Both the position numbers and the translations under genes were made by a program. A stretch of DNA of 64,000 nt from Mugil cephalus. Taxonomy: Eukaryota > Chordata > Actinopteri > Mugiliformes > Mugilidae. The stretch covers positions 15,837,668 to 15,901,667 of the forward strand of contig NC_061777.1 of the NCBI RefSeq assembly GCF_022458985.1, in the 5' to 3' direction. The notes under the pieces are model-generated. The model made no database searches. It was not told the origin of the DNA and saw only the letters and a list, made by a program, of their open reading frames with translations. Shown in pieces: positions 26,104 through 39,622 of this stretch; the stretch's first letter is position 1, and the number at the start of each line of letters is the position of its first letter.

Positions 26104-27296
26104 ACTCCAGATGAGAATATGGAATTCTATTTGACCACGTTTCATCTAAAATCAGGATCCTGAACATGTGTCTATCAACTTTCTTTCATGACTGTGCAAA
26201 ACTGAAGACGGACATCTACTGGTCAAATCCGGTACTGATCTCCCTGAAACAAAGGAGACCTCAACTCTAACTGATTAAGTCTGTGTTGTCACCAGGGCAC
26301 CACGACACAACAGTATCATACGTGTTTTTGATGGATTCAGGTGTAGATCAGTCATTTAGGTCAACTTAAATCCATGACCTGACCTCTGACCTGCTATCCC
26401 TGCATCCAAATATATGTGTTTACACCAGGTCTTACACAACATGCAAACAGCACCAATGCCAAAATGAATTCAACAGTTGAATACACAAGAAGTGGGGGTG
26501 TTTTATAGGCACATATCCAATGTTGCATTGAAGGCCTGAGAAAATACTGCCCCCTGACCTGGCTGGCAAGGCCAGAATGAAACAGCATGAAAGATGGGCT
26601 GGAATGCTGTTAGAGAAAGCAGGGGTTCAACACCACTGGCACTGAGAGGGCTTAGAAAAGTTGAGAGGGAGCCCCTTTGTCGGAGATGCGTACTTGTGAG
26701 AGAACTCTCAAGCAGCACAGTCTGAGGTGATGTCTGGCCTTTTCAGCTACAGTAGTACGAAGAGGACTGTGCTTTGTTCACAAGCTTTATCGCTCTTTTA
26801 TTAACTGTGTGGGAAGTCTACTCCCATAGCGTTTACACTTTGGTGAGATTAAAGTTGGGAGAATGAGCTGAGATCATTCTTTGGCATGTGTGGCATGAGC
26901 GTTGCCTGGATAAATACTCTGTTTGTCTGCAGTATATTCAGTGCAGTCCAGTTTCTCAGGTTTTACTGAAAGACTCATGCATTCAACATAATCTATTTAG
27001 TCAAAATCGGCAAGTTCATCAATGTTCAAATGGAATATTTAAGACTAAATGGGAATTTTCTTCTTCAAATACTTGATAAGGATATCAGTAGATAGATCAA
27101 TAGATAGATTTGCACTCATGTACATGCTAAAAGTTAACTGATACCACTTAAGATGAAAGTGTGGTACTTTCATCTTAGAATACATTTGTAATTGTTCCAG
27201 TAAATTTCCCCTCTGCTTAAGTAAATGTATGCTTAGATTGATTAAGTTTAGAGCTAGAATGACTGCAGCCCTTCATCTAACAGCTCACTCTGGCTG

Positions 27297-27318
27297 CCCC
27301 CCCCCCCCCCCCCCCCCC
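27297..27318 (+). repeat. C22 homopolymer
   Basis: Twenty-two consecutive C residues. This long run is prone to slippage and to sequencing error. Confidence 0.95.
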
Positions 27319-28484
27319 TTCTTGTTCCATTGCTTTTTGAAATATTTTAAATTGATCTACAATCAAAAAAATGTTGTTGTCCCCTTTTGTAGACTTGTTT
27401 TTAACGTTAAGCTACAACAGTAATAAATGTTCAGACATACAATTGATAATAACGCAAATATACATGATTGTACAACTACTGGAATATTTTCAACAGTAGT
27501 CCCCACAGTTAGACTATTCAGCCACAGACAGTTGTATTTAAATGAAACCATCTTTGCGAGTACCACTTGAAGCATTTGATTTCACATATCATTTGTATGG
27601 CCAGTTAGAACTGTGGAATAAAATCTGATCCCTTCCTGTCCACTCCTCCACTGACCCCATTCTCATCCCAGCTCACCCAAATATCCAACAGGCCCGCTCA
27701 CCCCCTGCCCCGGCATTGTACTGGAACAGTTCTAAAGCTGTCAAAACACCCAGCTTCTCACACTCCCCGCGTCCACACAGAGTTCGCCTTAAACACACAC
27801 GGTCCCGAGCTCTAACAAGCGCACACACATGCAACGCACTCAACAAAAACAGTCTAGATGCAGCTCATTCACTGACACAAGTAGGTCAGAGCTGCAGTGA
27901 GTCTTCCAAACAGTCCTCCGACACCATGGGACTGATAACAACATCATAGATTAAATTCTACCTTCAGCCCTAACGCACGCACACAGGCAAACATCCCATG
28001 TACATCACTGATGAGATCATTATCGTGTGGGGATTTTGGCACTGGTTTTTGTCGTGCAGAGTGACAAGAAAAATCCAGCGCATGAATTTGTTCACTTGGG
28101 AAGAAAACTCAGAGGTCAAGAGTGAGACTGGAAATACTGAAGGCTCGAGTGGAATGAGCTTGTGGGAAACTGGCATGGCTAAATAAAGATACAATGGAGA
28201 AACAGTGAAAACTGACAAATGCCCAGAAATTGCAATAAATCAATGTCAAATCACTTTTTCATTCCCACTGTTAACTTCCCTCTCACACACATACGCAGTG
28301 CACATCCTGACATGGAGAAGTGGCCGAGTGTTGCCAGAGCCAGCATCATGGCATGAAATACAGTGTGTTTTGTAACAGAGGGTCTATTTGTCTATTTGGC
28401 AATGGGTGATTGTGTGAGTTTAAGTGGAAAACTTAGACAAAGCCTGAGAGAACGGGCATAAAGAGACGGACGGAGAAGAGCGCA

Positions 28485-28508
28485 AGAGAGAGAGAGAGAG
28501 AGAGAGAG
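28485..28508 (+). repeat. AG dinucleotide repeat
   Basis: About twelve AG units in the putative rhobtb 5' intron. Confidence 0.9.
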
Positions 28509-28696
28509 CCAGAGGATATTGTTTACTCGCTAAGTTATCAGAAGATTGCCTTATCTACTGGAGTCAGTTGGAAAACTCCAAGTGTGAGCAGCTGCTGTTG
28601 TCTCATTATATCCTAATGAAGACATGTCACCCCGTTGCTCGTGTTTTCTGAGGCGTTTTAGAGAAAGACAGACCTTTATATTTCATTTTGGAATTT

Positions 28697-28724
28697 GACA
28701 GACAGACAGACAGACAGACAGACA
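28697..28724 (+). repeat. GACA tetranucleotide repeat
   Basis: About seven tandem GACA/CAGA units. Confidence 0.9.
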
Positions 28725-31700
28725 TAGATGTATAGATAGATTTGAGACTTGTAAATTGTGGATAAAATTAGAAAGATCCTGAACAAGAATGAAGTATGAC
28801 TCATTAAACATGAGTCCAGGTTCTGCAGCATTCCAAAAAGAGATAAAAAAAAAACTCACTTCCTGTTAACATACTTGTCATGAGCGACTGGAGTTTGGAA
28901 CGATAGTTATTTTGTGAGTCTGATTCCCAGAGTGCATCTAAGTGTTCCTTGATAGTAATGCTAAAGCACGATCACGTAGAGTCGATGCTGGTGATGACGG
29001 GTTGTGATGGCGGAATATGTCAGGAATGTAAAGTGGCTTGATTAAATGATGGAAGGTGGGGTGAATGAGGAGGGAGGTAGCATTGCAGAGGCTGTATAGT
29101 GTAGAGTGGAAGCTCTCTTTGTCTCACTGGCTGAGAATTAACCGACATCTGATTATGATCTCAAGGCCGAATCAAATGCTTCTCAGTGGTATTTACGGCT
29201 TTAGTGGTTCTTGGTGTGAACAGGAACACTGCATGCTCCTCACTGTCCTTGACCGGTAGTCCCACAGCAACTTTGAGTTATGGGGTATTTAGCACAAACA
29301 ACCACCGTTAATATAGGCCATGTCACCCAGTATCAGCTCATGTTCACGTCACATAACCCTGGCATTGTCTTGTATGACCTTAAGTTTCCTAGTTCTAAGT
29401 TGGAAACACTTAAATGAGAAATTCCTGTTTACTTGTTTTGTTTCAAAGTCCTTGCTTTGAATGTTGAACATGTTTTACCCAAAATCTCAGGTTGAGACAT
29501 GAGAGGGGCCACAATTTTGAGAATTTGAAATGTTGCGTGGATGCTCTAAATTCTTGAGTGGCGCAAATCTTCTGTGATGAAGACAAGCCGCTTGCCTGTC
29601 CTGGAAGCAAAATACGCCGCCTGCATTTTGAAGCAAGGGGATTCAGGTTGCACGGACGTGTCTGGGCGCTGATATAAGTACACAGGCAAAGATATGCATG
29701 GATACGCAAACATGAAGGAAATTATGCAGGGACAAATAAGCAGACTCTCCAAATTTCCACAGTTTTAAGACCACAAACAAATACACATGCACACTCTCTG
29801 CTGGGTGGAGACACACAGGTCAGTGGAGGTGCCTCTTAAGCTCTGGCTGTCAAGTGGCAGGGCTAATCTTATTAAGACTCTCTTCAGCTGTTGGTCCAAA
29901 CTCTTAAAGTGACAGTTCACTTTGCTGGATAATTAGTACGATATGAACCTAAACATACTGAAATCAACTGAAGACTTTCACTTTTGGTCGGATAAGAGGG
30001 TTCCTGAGTTACACACAGTTAACACAAAAAACAATGACAATGTAGAGGACTGAGTGTGTGGGTTTCCCATCACAGGAACTGTAAGGAAATCACCCCAAGT
30101 TGGGGTGTGACAACCTGTTTTGAGGAAAGAGACAGATATGGAAATACAGACGGAGACCAGGAGGGAATTGATTACAAGACCAAAGGTCATAAGCTCAGGA
30201 AAGACTCTAGGTCAGAAGGGAAGTAGCGTCAACAGGTCATGGACTGCAGTAGCAGCATGCGTGCATACAGTCGCCACAAGTCAAAATGGAATCTGGGGCT
30301 GCACTAACTGATGCATAAATGCTGAACTACTGTATATACCACACACACAGAACACATTCAATAGGAAAATAGCACCAACACAGACCAAGACTGACCCACA
30401 TTTTTAACTGTCCCGCCTCAAGTGGTGCTGACTTCCATACTAGTCTCTATGTAAACATTCAATGAGAACATGAATGAGGCTAATGAATACACTTAAGACT
30501 ACACAGCTATGATAGGTACATGGGGATGAAAGTCTGAAAGTCACCATCATTTCTGCTATAAGACACCTGTTTTAATAAGTATAATCCGCTGAGCACCGTC
30601 TTTGCCTCCTCTTAATAGATTTATTACACTTACACCTCAGATGCATTATGCTTGAAATTCATTTAATCCTACCGACATATTCATTTAATATGTCATTTAG
30701 TGAATACATCAGCAGGGATCAGGAACAAGCTTATCAGGAACTACCAGCAAAGTGTCTGAAGGTACAGGATATTTTGCTGGTGGAGCTTCTTAATCTGGTG
30801 CTAGTGAGAAAAGAGTTAATATTTGGGTCGTAAGAACAAGGTCTTTTGAGCCTATATAAGAGAAACAAATCCACATGTGAAAGTGGTGTTGCAGCGAAGC
30901 AGTGTGAAATTACACATCCAAAAATGACAACAGAGCATGCTTACAGATGACTGATGAATAAACCTAACAAAATGAACTAAGACATAAAAGCATTGCTGTT
31001 TGTAAGTGGTGGAATATAAAAGTGTTGGGAAAATAATTCCTGGCATCAGCCTCAGAAGATTCAGCGGATACCTTAATTCAGTTTCAGTACAGAAAGCTTC
31101 CCATCATGCTGAGCATGAGTCTAAGAGCTTTATTGACCAGCACTTAAACTGCAGAACCATTGTCCTCTGCAATACGTCAAACTATGTGTGTAGTTTGATA
31201 CTGTTGTGTGCAGTTTGATACTGTTCTCTGACACCTCACCGCTACCTGTGGTGGTGTTGGGAATCTTGATAACCTCTCTGAACCTGAGACAGGTCTGAAC
31301 TTACGCTACAGTGAGGATTCCTGAGAGCAAACTTTGGACTCGGACTGAGGTCAGTCAGGGAAAAGGTGAAGGAGGGCAAATATCACAGAGATTTTTTTTT
31401 TTCATGTAGTCTCTTGCAATAAAAACAGAACAGACACGTTGCAAGAAATAAAAATACAGGCTGGAACGAAATGGTGCGAAGTTCCGACGCTATCTTCGAG
31501 GACGAGCGGCTGGGGCAAGGCAAATGCTAAAGTTGTGAGCGGAGAGATGTGTTTGGCCTCAGCGCAGGTCACTCGGTATTCTCATAACAGCCTGATCAAA
31601 CAGACAACGAAGCCAAGACAAACACCTCTGGACTTCAGTCTGGCAGAGAAAAGCAGAGCTGTGGCCCTGCCGAGATCACGCAGCAAACAGCCGGTTCATC

Positions 31701-34700
31701 CACCCAGCACACTCTGCAAAGTACTGAGTATCTGGGCATTTCAGTCTATTTGGCTTGGTACCACTTAAAATGACGTAGACACTGTAATGTGTCCATTGGT
31801 TACAGCAGATCCATGAAATTAAAGTGTTTTCATTGTTTTCTTGGAAAAACTCAAAGAATTGAGTAGTTTGTAAGAAATAAACACTTGAAAAAATTACCAA
31901 AATTCATTTTTTCCCTGTTAAGCCTGTTAATCATAGGTACTGCCACTTGTGTCCAGATTATTTTTATTTTTCATTTAATTACTTAATTTAACTGCAAAAT
32001 GTTTTACGTCAAACTATTTAAAACGCATCTACTACATCACATCTGCTGTGTATTTTTTGCATAACATGGCTAGCAGGCTAATCCAAAATCCATCTGTCTC
32101 CATATAAATCACACCGTTGCCTCGCAGATACAGAAACAGAGAGGAGAAAAACACATGGGAGGAGACGAAAAGGAGTGCAAAAAATACAAAACACAGAGAC
32201 ACTGAGACACAGACAGAGAAATAAACCACATTAGAGGGAGCCGAGGCATAACAGGAAGGTCCTCTGTTGTGTTTACTTCAAATAGACTGCGTGTTCTTTA
32301 TCCACTTGCGCAGCTCCTTGGTAGAGTTCCTCATATTGTATTGCCCTCGCACAAAGAAAAACAAACCTGTTGTTAGGTGAAAACGTTGCGTCTCACAGAG
32401 AGAGCACAGCATTTATCTCAATAGCCATTTCATCTAATGGGGCACTGAGTGGGTATTCGAATCCTGAGTGGTCAGAGCAGTTTTTCAGGCAGAGGAGGAC
32501 ACATGTAATCCATATGCTAGCCTGAAATCACAAAAATCCAAAAATATGATCTTATTACTATTAACATGCACCACGTGAATCTTTCAAAATGGATGTCATT
32601 GTGCATCTCCGATTGCGAGAATTACAATAAACTAGACAATACGTGCGTGCGCGTACACACGCAGCTGATACACTATGCGCAGTAGGTATCCTAAAATAGT
32701 GTGATGGAAAAATCTATACGGGCGTTCAGTTATTTCCGCACTGCTGTGCCGTGGCCTGGTGATACAACCGGATAATCACTGCACAGTGTGAGCACATGTC
32801 ATTTGCCTGCCAAGCTGCGGCTCGGGCCACACAGGTTTGTTTCATTTAAATAAGGGCAAGGGGCGAGGAAGTGGAAGCTGTTTTAAATGCCTGCTTTGCT
32901 GTTGATCCCAGCTAATCCTAAACAGAGGTCAAATGTTTGGATGATACATACTGAGATACAATTCATGCTCAGTCAAATGGCCCTGTGCATTTGCATATAA
33001 TGTTTAACCATTGGGTTTAGATTATGCCCCGTTTTACATCTGGTGTTTGCATTGAGGGGGACGTAAAAGGCAACCGAACAGAAAACATACTGGAGCTTAA
33101 CAACAGGAAGTCAATATTTCTACATAACATGACCTCTGTTGAGAAATGCACCGGTATTAAGTAGCACATGATATTAAATAGGAATGGTAATGGTGATATT
33201 GATTAAATATTTATGCCAAAATGAGAGTCAATTATTCCAGTGGGGGAGACACTGGGAGAGAAACAAAGAGAAAGAATATTTCATTTCCAAGCAGCATAAC
33301 ACAAGGCCATAGTAGATTTACATTTTGTTGTATATATTGTTTTATACAGTAAAATAAAACGGTATGCAATTTCTATGCTTTAGAACATTTTCCCTTCAGT
33401 TAGTTTAAATTAAGGGCAAGGTCCCTGAAGTGTACTAAAAATGGATCCAAGCTAAAAGTGTGCAACCAAACCACATAATATGTGGCGGGTCAGTTTCACA
33501 TTTCAATGTGGGAACTAAACCACAGAGAGTGGAGTCAGACAAACATTGACCGGGATGATGACAGAGCTCTCAACAGCGGCAAACTTGCTAGCATCAGTTG
33601 CAATGTCTGATTCATCCTCTGTGGTCCGTGCGTGAGCTCGCGTGTGCATGAGGAGGAGAGACGGGGGGGTGTCAGTCAGATTGCATCAGCGCCCCGAAAC
33701 TGTAAAAACTGGGCAGTCCTCGATTAAATGCCACGTAGGTGACTGCAAGCGCAAAGGCGGCGCGTATTAAAGGAGACGTGAAGGGGAACACCTTGCAAAT
33801 CCTTACAGCCACACACAATTACAGATTAAAACCCTGTGGTTTCATGAGTGGCTTGGCCAAGACTAAAACTGGTCTGGCCCTGATTAGCAGGAATGGCACC
33901 CTTGGGCGTTTCTCTGACTGAATATTAGTTTTAAGCCTCTAGCGCTTACTAGCTGAGAAGGCAGAGAGTGTATGTGTCAATGTGTTTATGTCTATACAGC
34001 GTGAAGAGGTTGGCAAATGTGGGTATTGGATTTCAAATGCACCGCATGAGTCACTGTGTGTATATTTGCCTGTCTGCTCCCTGTTTGGGAGATTTTTTTT
34101 TAGATGTATCCCCGTGATGCATTTTGGGTGTGGAGAAGACGCGGCAGAGATCGCTGTAATTCACATAATCGTTGTTCTCTGCAATGTTTTTAAGTGTGTT
34201 TTTAAGTAACGTCAGCAATCAGCTGCAGACATTGCTAAAATGAAACAAGGGCAAACGTCTATGTGACATGAAGCATGCAGTGGCACCATGGCACAGCCAG
34301 CACTGCTGCTGTGGGTGCTAAACGGGGTTTCTTAATTCTCAGTTAATAAAGCCACACTGCTGTCATTACAGCGAGGCAAGGCAAGTAACCGAGACAGACA
34401 GGCAAGACGAGAACACAAACTGGACGATGAGGAGACAGACAGCCATGGCTTGCAGGCGTTGGAAAGGGGGGACGCTGGAGAATAGCACCATGGCAACACA
34501 AAGACATATGGGGCTCTTTGGGCCCAGACAGACAGACATATGGGACTGTTAGCGTGGGTCAGTCCCCTAAATCCTGCAAGGGACGCGAGGAGATAACCAC
34601 ACCCACCCAATCACACCCATCCCAACCACACACTCACACCAGCACAAAACGCTCAGACAATGTCCTTTGGTGTGAAATCTGCGACTGCATGGTGGTCGGT

Positions 34701-35100
34701 TTTCTGCTACAAAGAGGAATGCACATGATTGCATAATGACATGAAGATGCACAGCAGGGTAGGTCTCTTGAAGTGATATATCTGCACAATCAGGATGCAT
34801 GGGAGCAGAAAAAATGGACAAAAATAGAGAGGAACCAAGGCCAAGCAGCCAAATGACTCCACACAAACATGCAGGTATCCAGAGAACTGAACAGTTACAG
34901 TTACATAAAATAACACTGATTTGGTGAAACAGACAGGGATATTCAGATCTGCTGTATCAATATAAATGTCTTATATCATTTGTGTGGATTAAGGAGTGAA
35001 AAGGCTGAGGGAAATCTTTACACGCTGTTAATGATTAAGTGTGGTTCACTACATTAAGTTTCTTGCTTAAAACTTCACGGGCACTGGCAGTCCCAGGCCT

Positions 35101-35117
35101 TTTTTTTTTTTTTTTTT
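35101..35117 (+). repeat. T17 run
   Basis: A poly-T run. On the minus strand it could be the A-tail of a small retroposon, but no body was recognised. Confidence 0.8.
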
Positions 35118-38050
35118 ATCCGTCCACTGGCCATTTCCTTTAAAAGTTCCTCTTCAGCTGTTATTCCAGCCGACCCTGACCTATCTCAGACCTCTGCTTA
35201 TCTGTCATTTTCAAGCCACGCAATGCAGAACGTGTGCCAAGACAGAGTTTACTGAAGGTGATGGTGTAAGAGTAAATGTCACTCAATCTGAGGGGCATAA
35301 ACAAACGCACGGAATCGAGGCCACAAAAAAAAAAAAAACTGTGTGACATTGATAATTAGCTCCAATGTAAAAGTGCTGAACATGCAAAAATTACAATTCT
35401 TGCTGCATAAAGTCTTTTGGCCCACAAAGAGTCTTTCATCATTGTGTCAACAGTGATGTTGTGTAATACGTGCGCATATCAGTGCAGCCATCCTGGATCC
35501 CTGGCCTCGGTCCACCCCAGAGCTATCTGAGCATCCACAACCGGGCAAAGACACCCTCTCTGAAGCAAACTGGCGCTCTTATCTCCCCTCGCCCGTTTGG
35601 TCTGGCCGTGCCCTGCCCTGTCCTCGCTGATGATACAACACCTTCTTATCCAAGTCTCTCACCACACAAACAGCTCGTTCCCTCACACATGGGCTGTCTG
35701 GCCATGTAAAGGGTTGTTTTCCTTGCTATATGACGTGAAAGAATGGCACGTAGCAGTAGAAAGAAACATGCACACATGAAGCCCGTGTTTTATTTTTGAT
35801 AGTTTTTTCTTGTTTACTGAATTAAGACAATACCAGCGTGCTCTCAGGTGAGCTGCAGGGGCCTATAAATTTCAAAAAGAGTTTCACTGAGATGCTTCTT
35901 CTTCTAGTGGGAGATGTCAACAAAGAATTTACGTCACCCCTGAGCAGATTGTCTGAAATACAGGCGTTAAAATAACCTTCTATTTTCATTTCTGCTTTAT
36001 TTGTTTGCCATCTTTTTTGGGGAGAGGAGTGTGTTTCTCATTTTTACATGTTCACAACACATTCAACCGAGCGCTGTTTCTCGCAATGTCTCTTTCCGTT
36101 TCTCACTCGCTCAGCCAGCGTTATTTTGAGTTCCTCCCGGCCAAAGCCCCTTCGCGTCCCTCCTTCTCCAGATCAGCACTCATTTTGTTCTACTCCGCAC
36201 GACCAAACAACAACCGGCTCAGTTTCTCCCTATTCTTCTCTTACTCGTTTTCAGACAGTCAGACCACTTATTTTCTTCTCTCTTCTCTTCCCGTGCACTA
36301 GGCCCGAGGTTCTCTCCCCAAGCTGTCTCGCTCTGCTCTCAGCCCCTGCGTACATACTCTTTGCTCGCTGACACCCTGTTTAAACAACAACCAAAGTAGC
36401 AGCCAGTAAGAAACAAACTGTACAGTTGCCATCAGCAGAAGAATCACTTCTTCTTTGCTCCCTCTCTTTCTCTCCCCCCGCCCCCCCACCATGCTTTCTC
36501 TCTCCAAAACTTACAAAAGAGGACAAACATCATGTGGTGCTGGTAAGAGAAGAAGACACTGTTGTCCGCTGACTGTGAGTCCCTGTTATATGTTTTTCCT
36601 GCGCGTGAATGCCTGTGACTACATCCAAGGGAGTGCGTGTTTCTCTTTTCAAGGGTCAATTTAGTGCTTTAATAAAAACTATCCGTCCTTATAGGCAAAT
36701 GCACGCACACTTCCTATACACACATCTCACAGCCCCCCCAGCCATTCTGAGCGCAGCTGAGGGGAGGTGTGGGCTCTCGGTATGTGTGTATTTCTGTGTG
36801 TCAGCATGCGTGTGCATGTGTGTGGGATATGGCTCAGCTCACACAAAGACACTGCTTCTTATACGACTCCCAGCTGCGTGGACTTGGCCCACTAGTCGGC
36901 CATCCGGCAGCCAAGAATGTTTGGTGTGCAACCCTACTGGAAAGCCCCGGTTACCCACCCACACACACTCGCACACAAACACACACACACACGCATCCAG
37001 CCTCTTCGGAGGCAACCTACTCCTCAGAGCAGGGCTGACAGAGGGACAGGCCTCACCCCAATGGAAGAATGGTTCAAATTCCACAGCTGATAGAAAAACA
37101 CAGGGGAATGGGGTACAGCGGAGGAACTGATGTCAACGCTATCAGACCATCACCACGCCCACCATCTACTCTATGCTGACCAGAAAAGGGAAAAAAAACA
37201 TTAGGAAACAAGAGCCTCGTGTGGGTATCGTTGGTGCGGTTGATAACAGGTTGTTGTCTGAGATACCAAGTTTCCTTCCATGCTTTTGTAAGTAACTGCA
37301 GGGACCACTCCACAGACGCAGAATGACTACATTCCCCAGATATGCATTCAAGCTTAACCCACTCACCCAGGCTCCAGGTGGTCGAGATATCGCATACTCG
37401 TATTTAGCCAAACTGAGGGAAGTGAAGCCAACTAGACGGAGCTCATACGCAGTTTTTTTTTTCATATTCCCACGGACAAACTTGAAAGAGGTTGATGGTG
37501 AAATGAGGTTAGAGTTGCAATTTAAGTACGTTGGCATCACTGCCCCTAAAACATCCACGATAACAGCGGCAGCATGTTGTAACTGATGCACATTTAAACC
37601 ATTTCAACTTAATATATTTATATATAATGCAGAAGCCACATGCATTTGTATGCTTTTTCTCATGCAGAGTTTCTCTTGGGCTGACTTAAAGTGACGTCCA
37701 AGTTGTTTGTGTAAGCTTTCATTTTAATGTGGTATCAAAATTTAAATAATCTAAAATAATAAAAATAAAAAATAAAAAATTATTAAGTACTTTTTTTTCT
37801 TTTTTTTCTTTTTTTCTTTTTCTTTTTTAACTTCAACAAATATTGCATTCATTGTCCAGTACTCCTCTTAGATACTTCATGGCATCATCTCCAAACGAAA
37901 GCTTCATTTAAATTTGGGAGCAGAAGTTTAAAAAGCATGCTATATGCAAGTTCAACCGAGAGGTTTGTGTGCAAAACAGTACACAGCCCAAGCTAAATGA
38001 AACTGATTAAATTAAAACGCTGTGCACATAGTATACGCAGCAGCGCCGGT

Positions 38051-38570
38051 TCTTACCTTTTAAAGACCTTCGCTTCTGTACTCGGTGAAAATCTTTTTCC
38101 TCTCACTTTCAGTTCACACCTCTCCGCAGCTCTTTTTCCATTCACTTTACTCTGGCCAGCGCTCGTCTCTCGCTTCTCCCCATTAAACTGCAAGGCACAA
38201 AACAAATGCGATCACTTCACAGCATTCCTCTGGATGACAACATCTAATCACAACTCACACGTTTCAAACGCTCGCCCCCGTTTCTCGAAAGTCCTCAAAT
38301 TATCGGCTTCGTATCGTATTTCGTGAAAATCTGCCAGAGCTGACAGGAGAAAAATACTCCCGACTGTTGTAGCCGAGAGACGCCAAGAGGAATGTAATTA
38401 CGCGAAGACTGCTGCATATTTCAAAACCTGTGGACATGCTGTGGTCTGCAGACCCCCGGCTATTGTGCTCTGGGATCTGTCTGGAGTAGTTGTCCTCCTG
38501 TGGTCCTGATGCGAGTTTTTTCCACGTCTCTTTGTTGTTTCTGTCACACCTACAAGGAGGGGAGCACATG
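38051..38570 (-). promoter_or_regulatory. Candidate 5' untranslated exon and promoter region of rhobtb
   Basis: On the minus strand, TTAAAAG ends at 38057 and is followed by gtaaga, a near-consensus splice donor. The adjoining 0.5 kb is moderately rich in CG (for example 38267-38320 and 38340-38410). This is the best candidate found upstream of the orphan acceptor at 18759, and no downstream gene on the minus strand other than rhobtb could use it. The transcription start could not be placed. Confidence 0.4.
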
Positions 38571-39156
38571 GAGGAGGGGAGCCTTGCCTCGACTTTCTTT
38601 TGTCTGGCTGCTTTTACGCAGGGCTACTCCTCATAGTGGCTTGATGAGTTTCTTTTCTCTTAAATATCGATACAGATTTTCCACCGCAGATGCAGAAGTG
38701 CTCATTTATATAATCATCCTCATCACATCTTATCTGATATAATCTTGAATCGTTTATATGTGTTCGGGTTAAGTTTCCTGTAAAAACAAAATGCATATTC
38801 TACAACAACAGTCACTGTGGCTTTTTTTCCCCCCACTCCTTTGCTTTTACCCAAGTCTCCCCTCTGTCCCTCGTTGTCTGTCTCCCAAGCGGTGGCAGGA
38901 CCCAGTGTATGTTTCACCATCCTTCGCGGACTGCACGCCAGCGCCTATCAACGAGCGCAGTGACGCCAGTCACAGTGCCACACCCATCCATTCATAAAGC
39001 TGAGCGAGTGCCAGCCTCCCTGGGTTGCGCAGGGTAAGAAGGTAGGGAGGCATTCACTGCCATCATTTAGGCACTGATGGCGTGGATATTCTTTCTGGAG
39101 CCTCATACTGATTGCCACATATGTGCATCATCATCTGGTGAACTCATTTGCACGTA

Positions 39157-39622
39157 CACCAATCAGCCACAACATTAAAACCACTGACATGAGAAGTGAA
39201 GATCATTGAACATCTTGTGACCATACAATGTTCAACTGGGAAACTTCTGGACCAGGTATTCATGTGGATGCAACCTGGACATGTACCACCCACCTAAACC
39301 AGCCATCCCCAGCAGGATGCAGCCTGACAAAGGCACACACAGAAAAACGGTTTAGGAACAATTAAAAAAAAAAAACATGGAAAAACAGCACAAGGTGTTG
39401 ACCTGGCCTCCAAATTCACTGGATCCCAAACTAAAAAAGTATCTTTGGGATGCACTGGAATAATCCTGATCCACAGAAGGACCTCCCTCTCCTTTTCCAA
39501 TTCTGTTGCCAGACAGGGCACACTCAGAGGGCCAATGTCCATTCTGTGATGAGTCACAACTGTTTTGGAGGCACAAGTGAGACCTAGACAATATTCGGTC
39601 ACAGTGTTATGCTTGATTGGTG
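39157..39622 (+). mobile_element. Internally deleted Tc1/mariner-type element with inverted ends and TA flanks
   Basis: The ends are inverted copies: the left starts CACCAATCAGCCACAACATT and the right, read in reverse, starts CACCAATCAAGCATAACACT. TA dinucleotides flank both sides (39155-39156 and 39623-39624), as expected for a Tc1/mariner insertion. Between them is a decayed piece of a transposase C-terminal end reading VLTWPPNS then LWDAL near 39397-39460, matching the WPPNSPDLNPIEHLW region of this superfamily. Most of the transposase is deleted, so the copy cannot move by itself. This family is very common in fish genomes. Confidence 0.82.

Noticed and set aside
36609..37130. 173-codon plus-strand frame
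   Set aside because: Rich in Thr-His from CA repeats and lacking any domain; lies in the putative rhobtb 5' intron.
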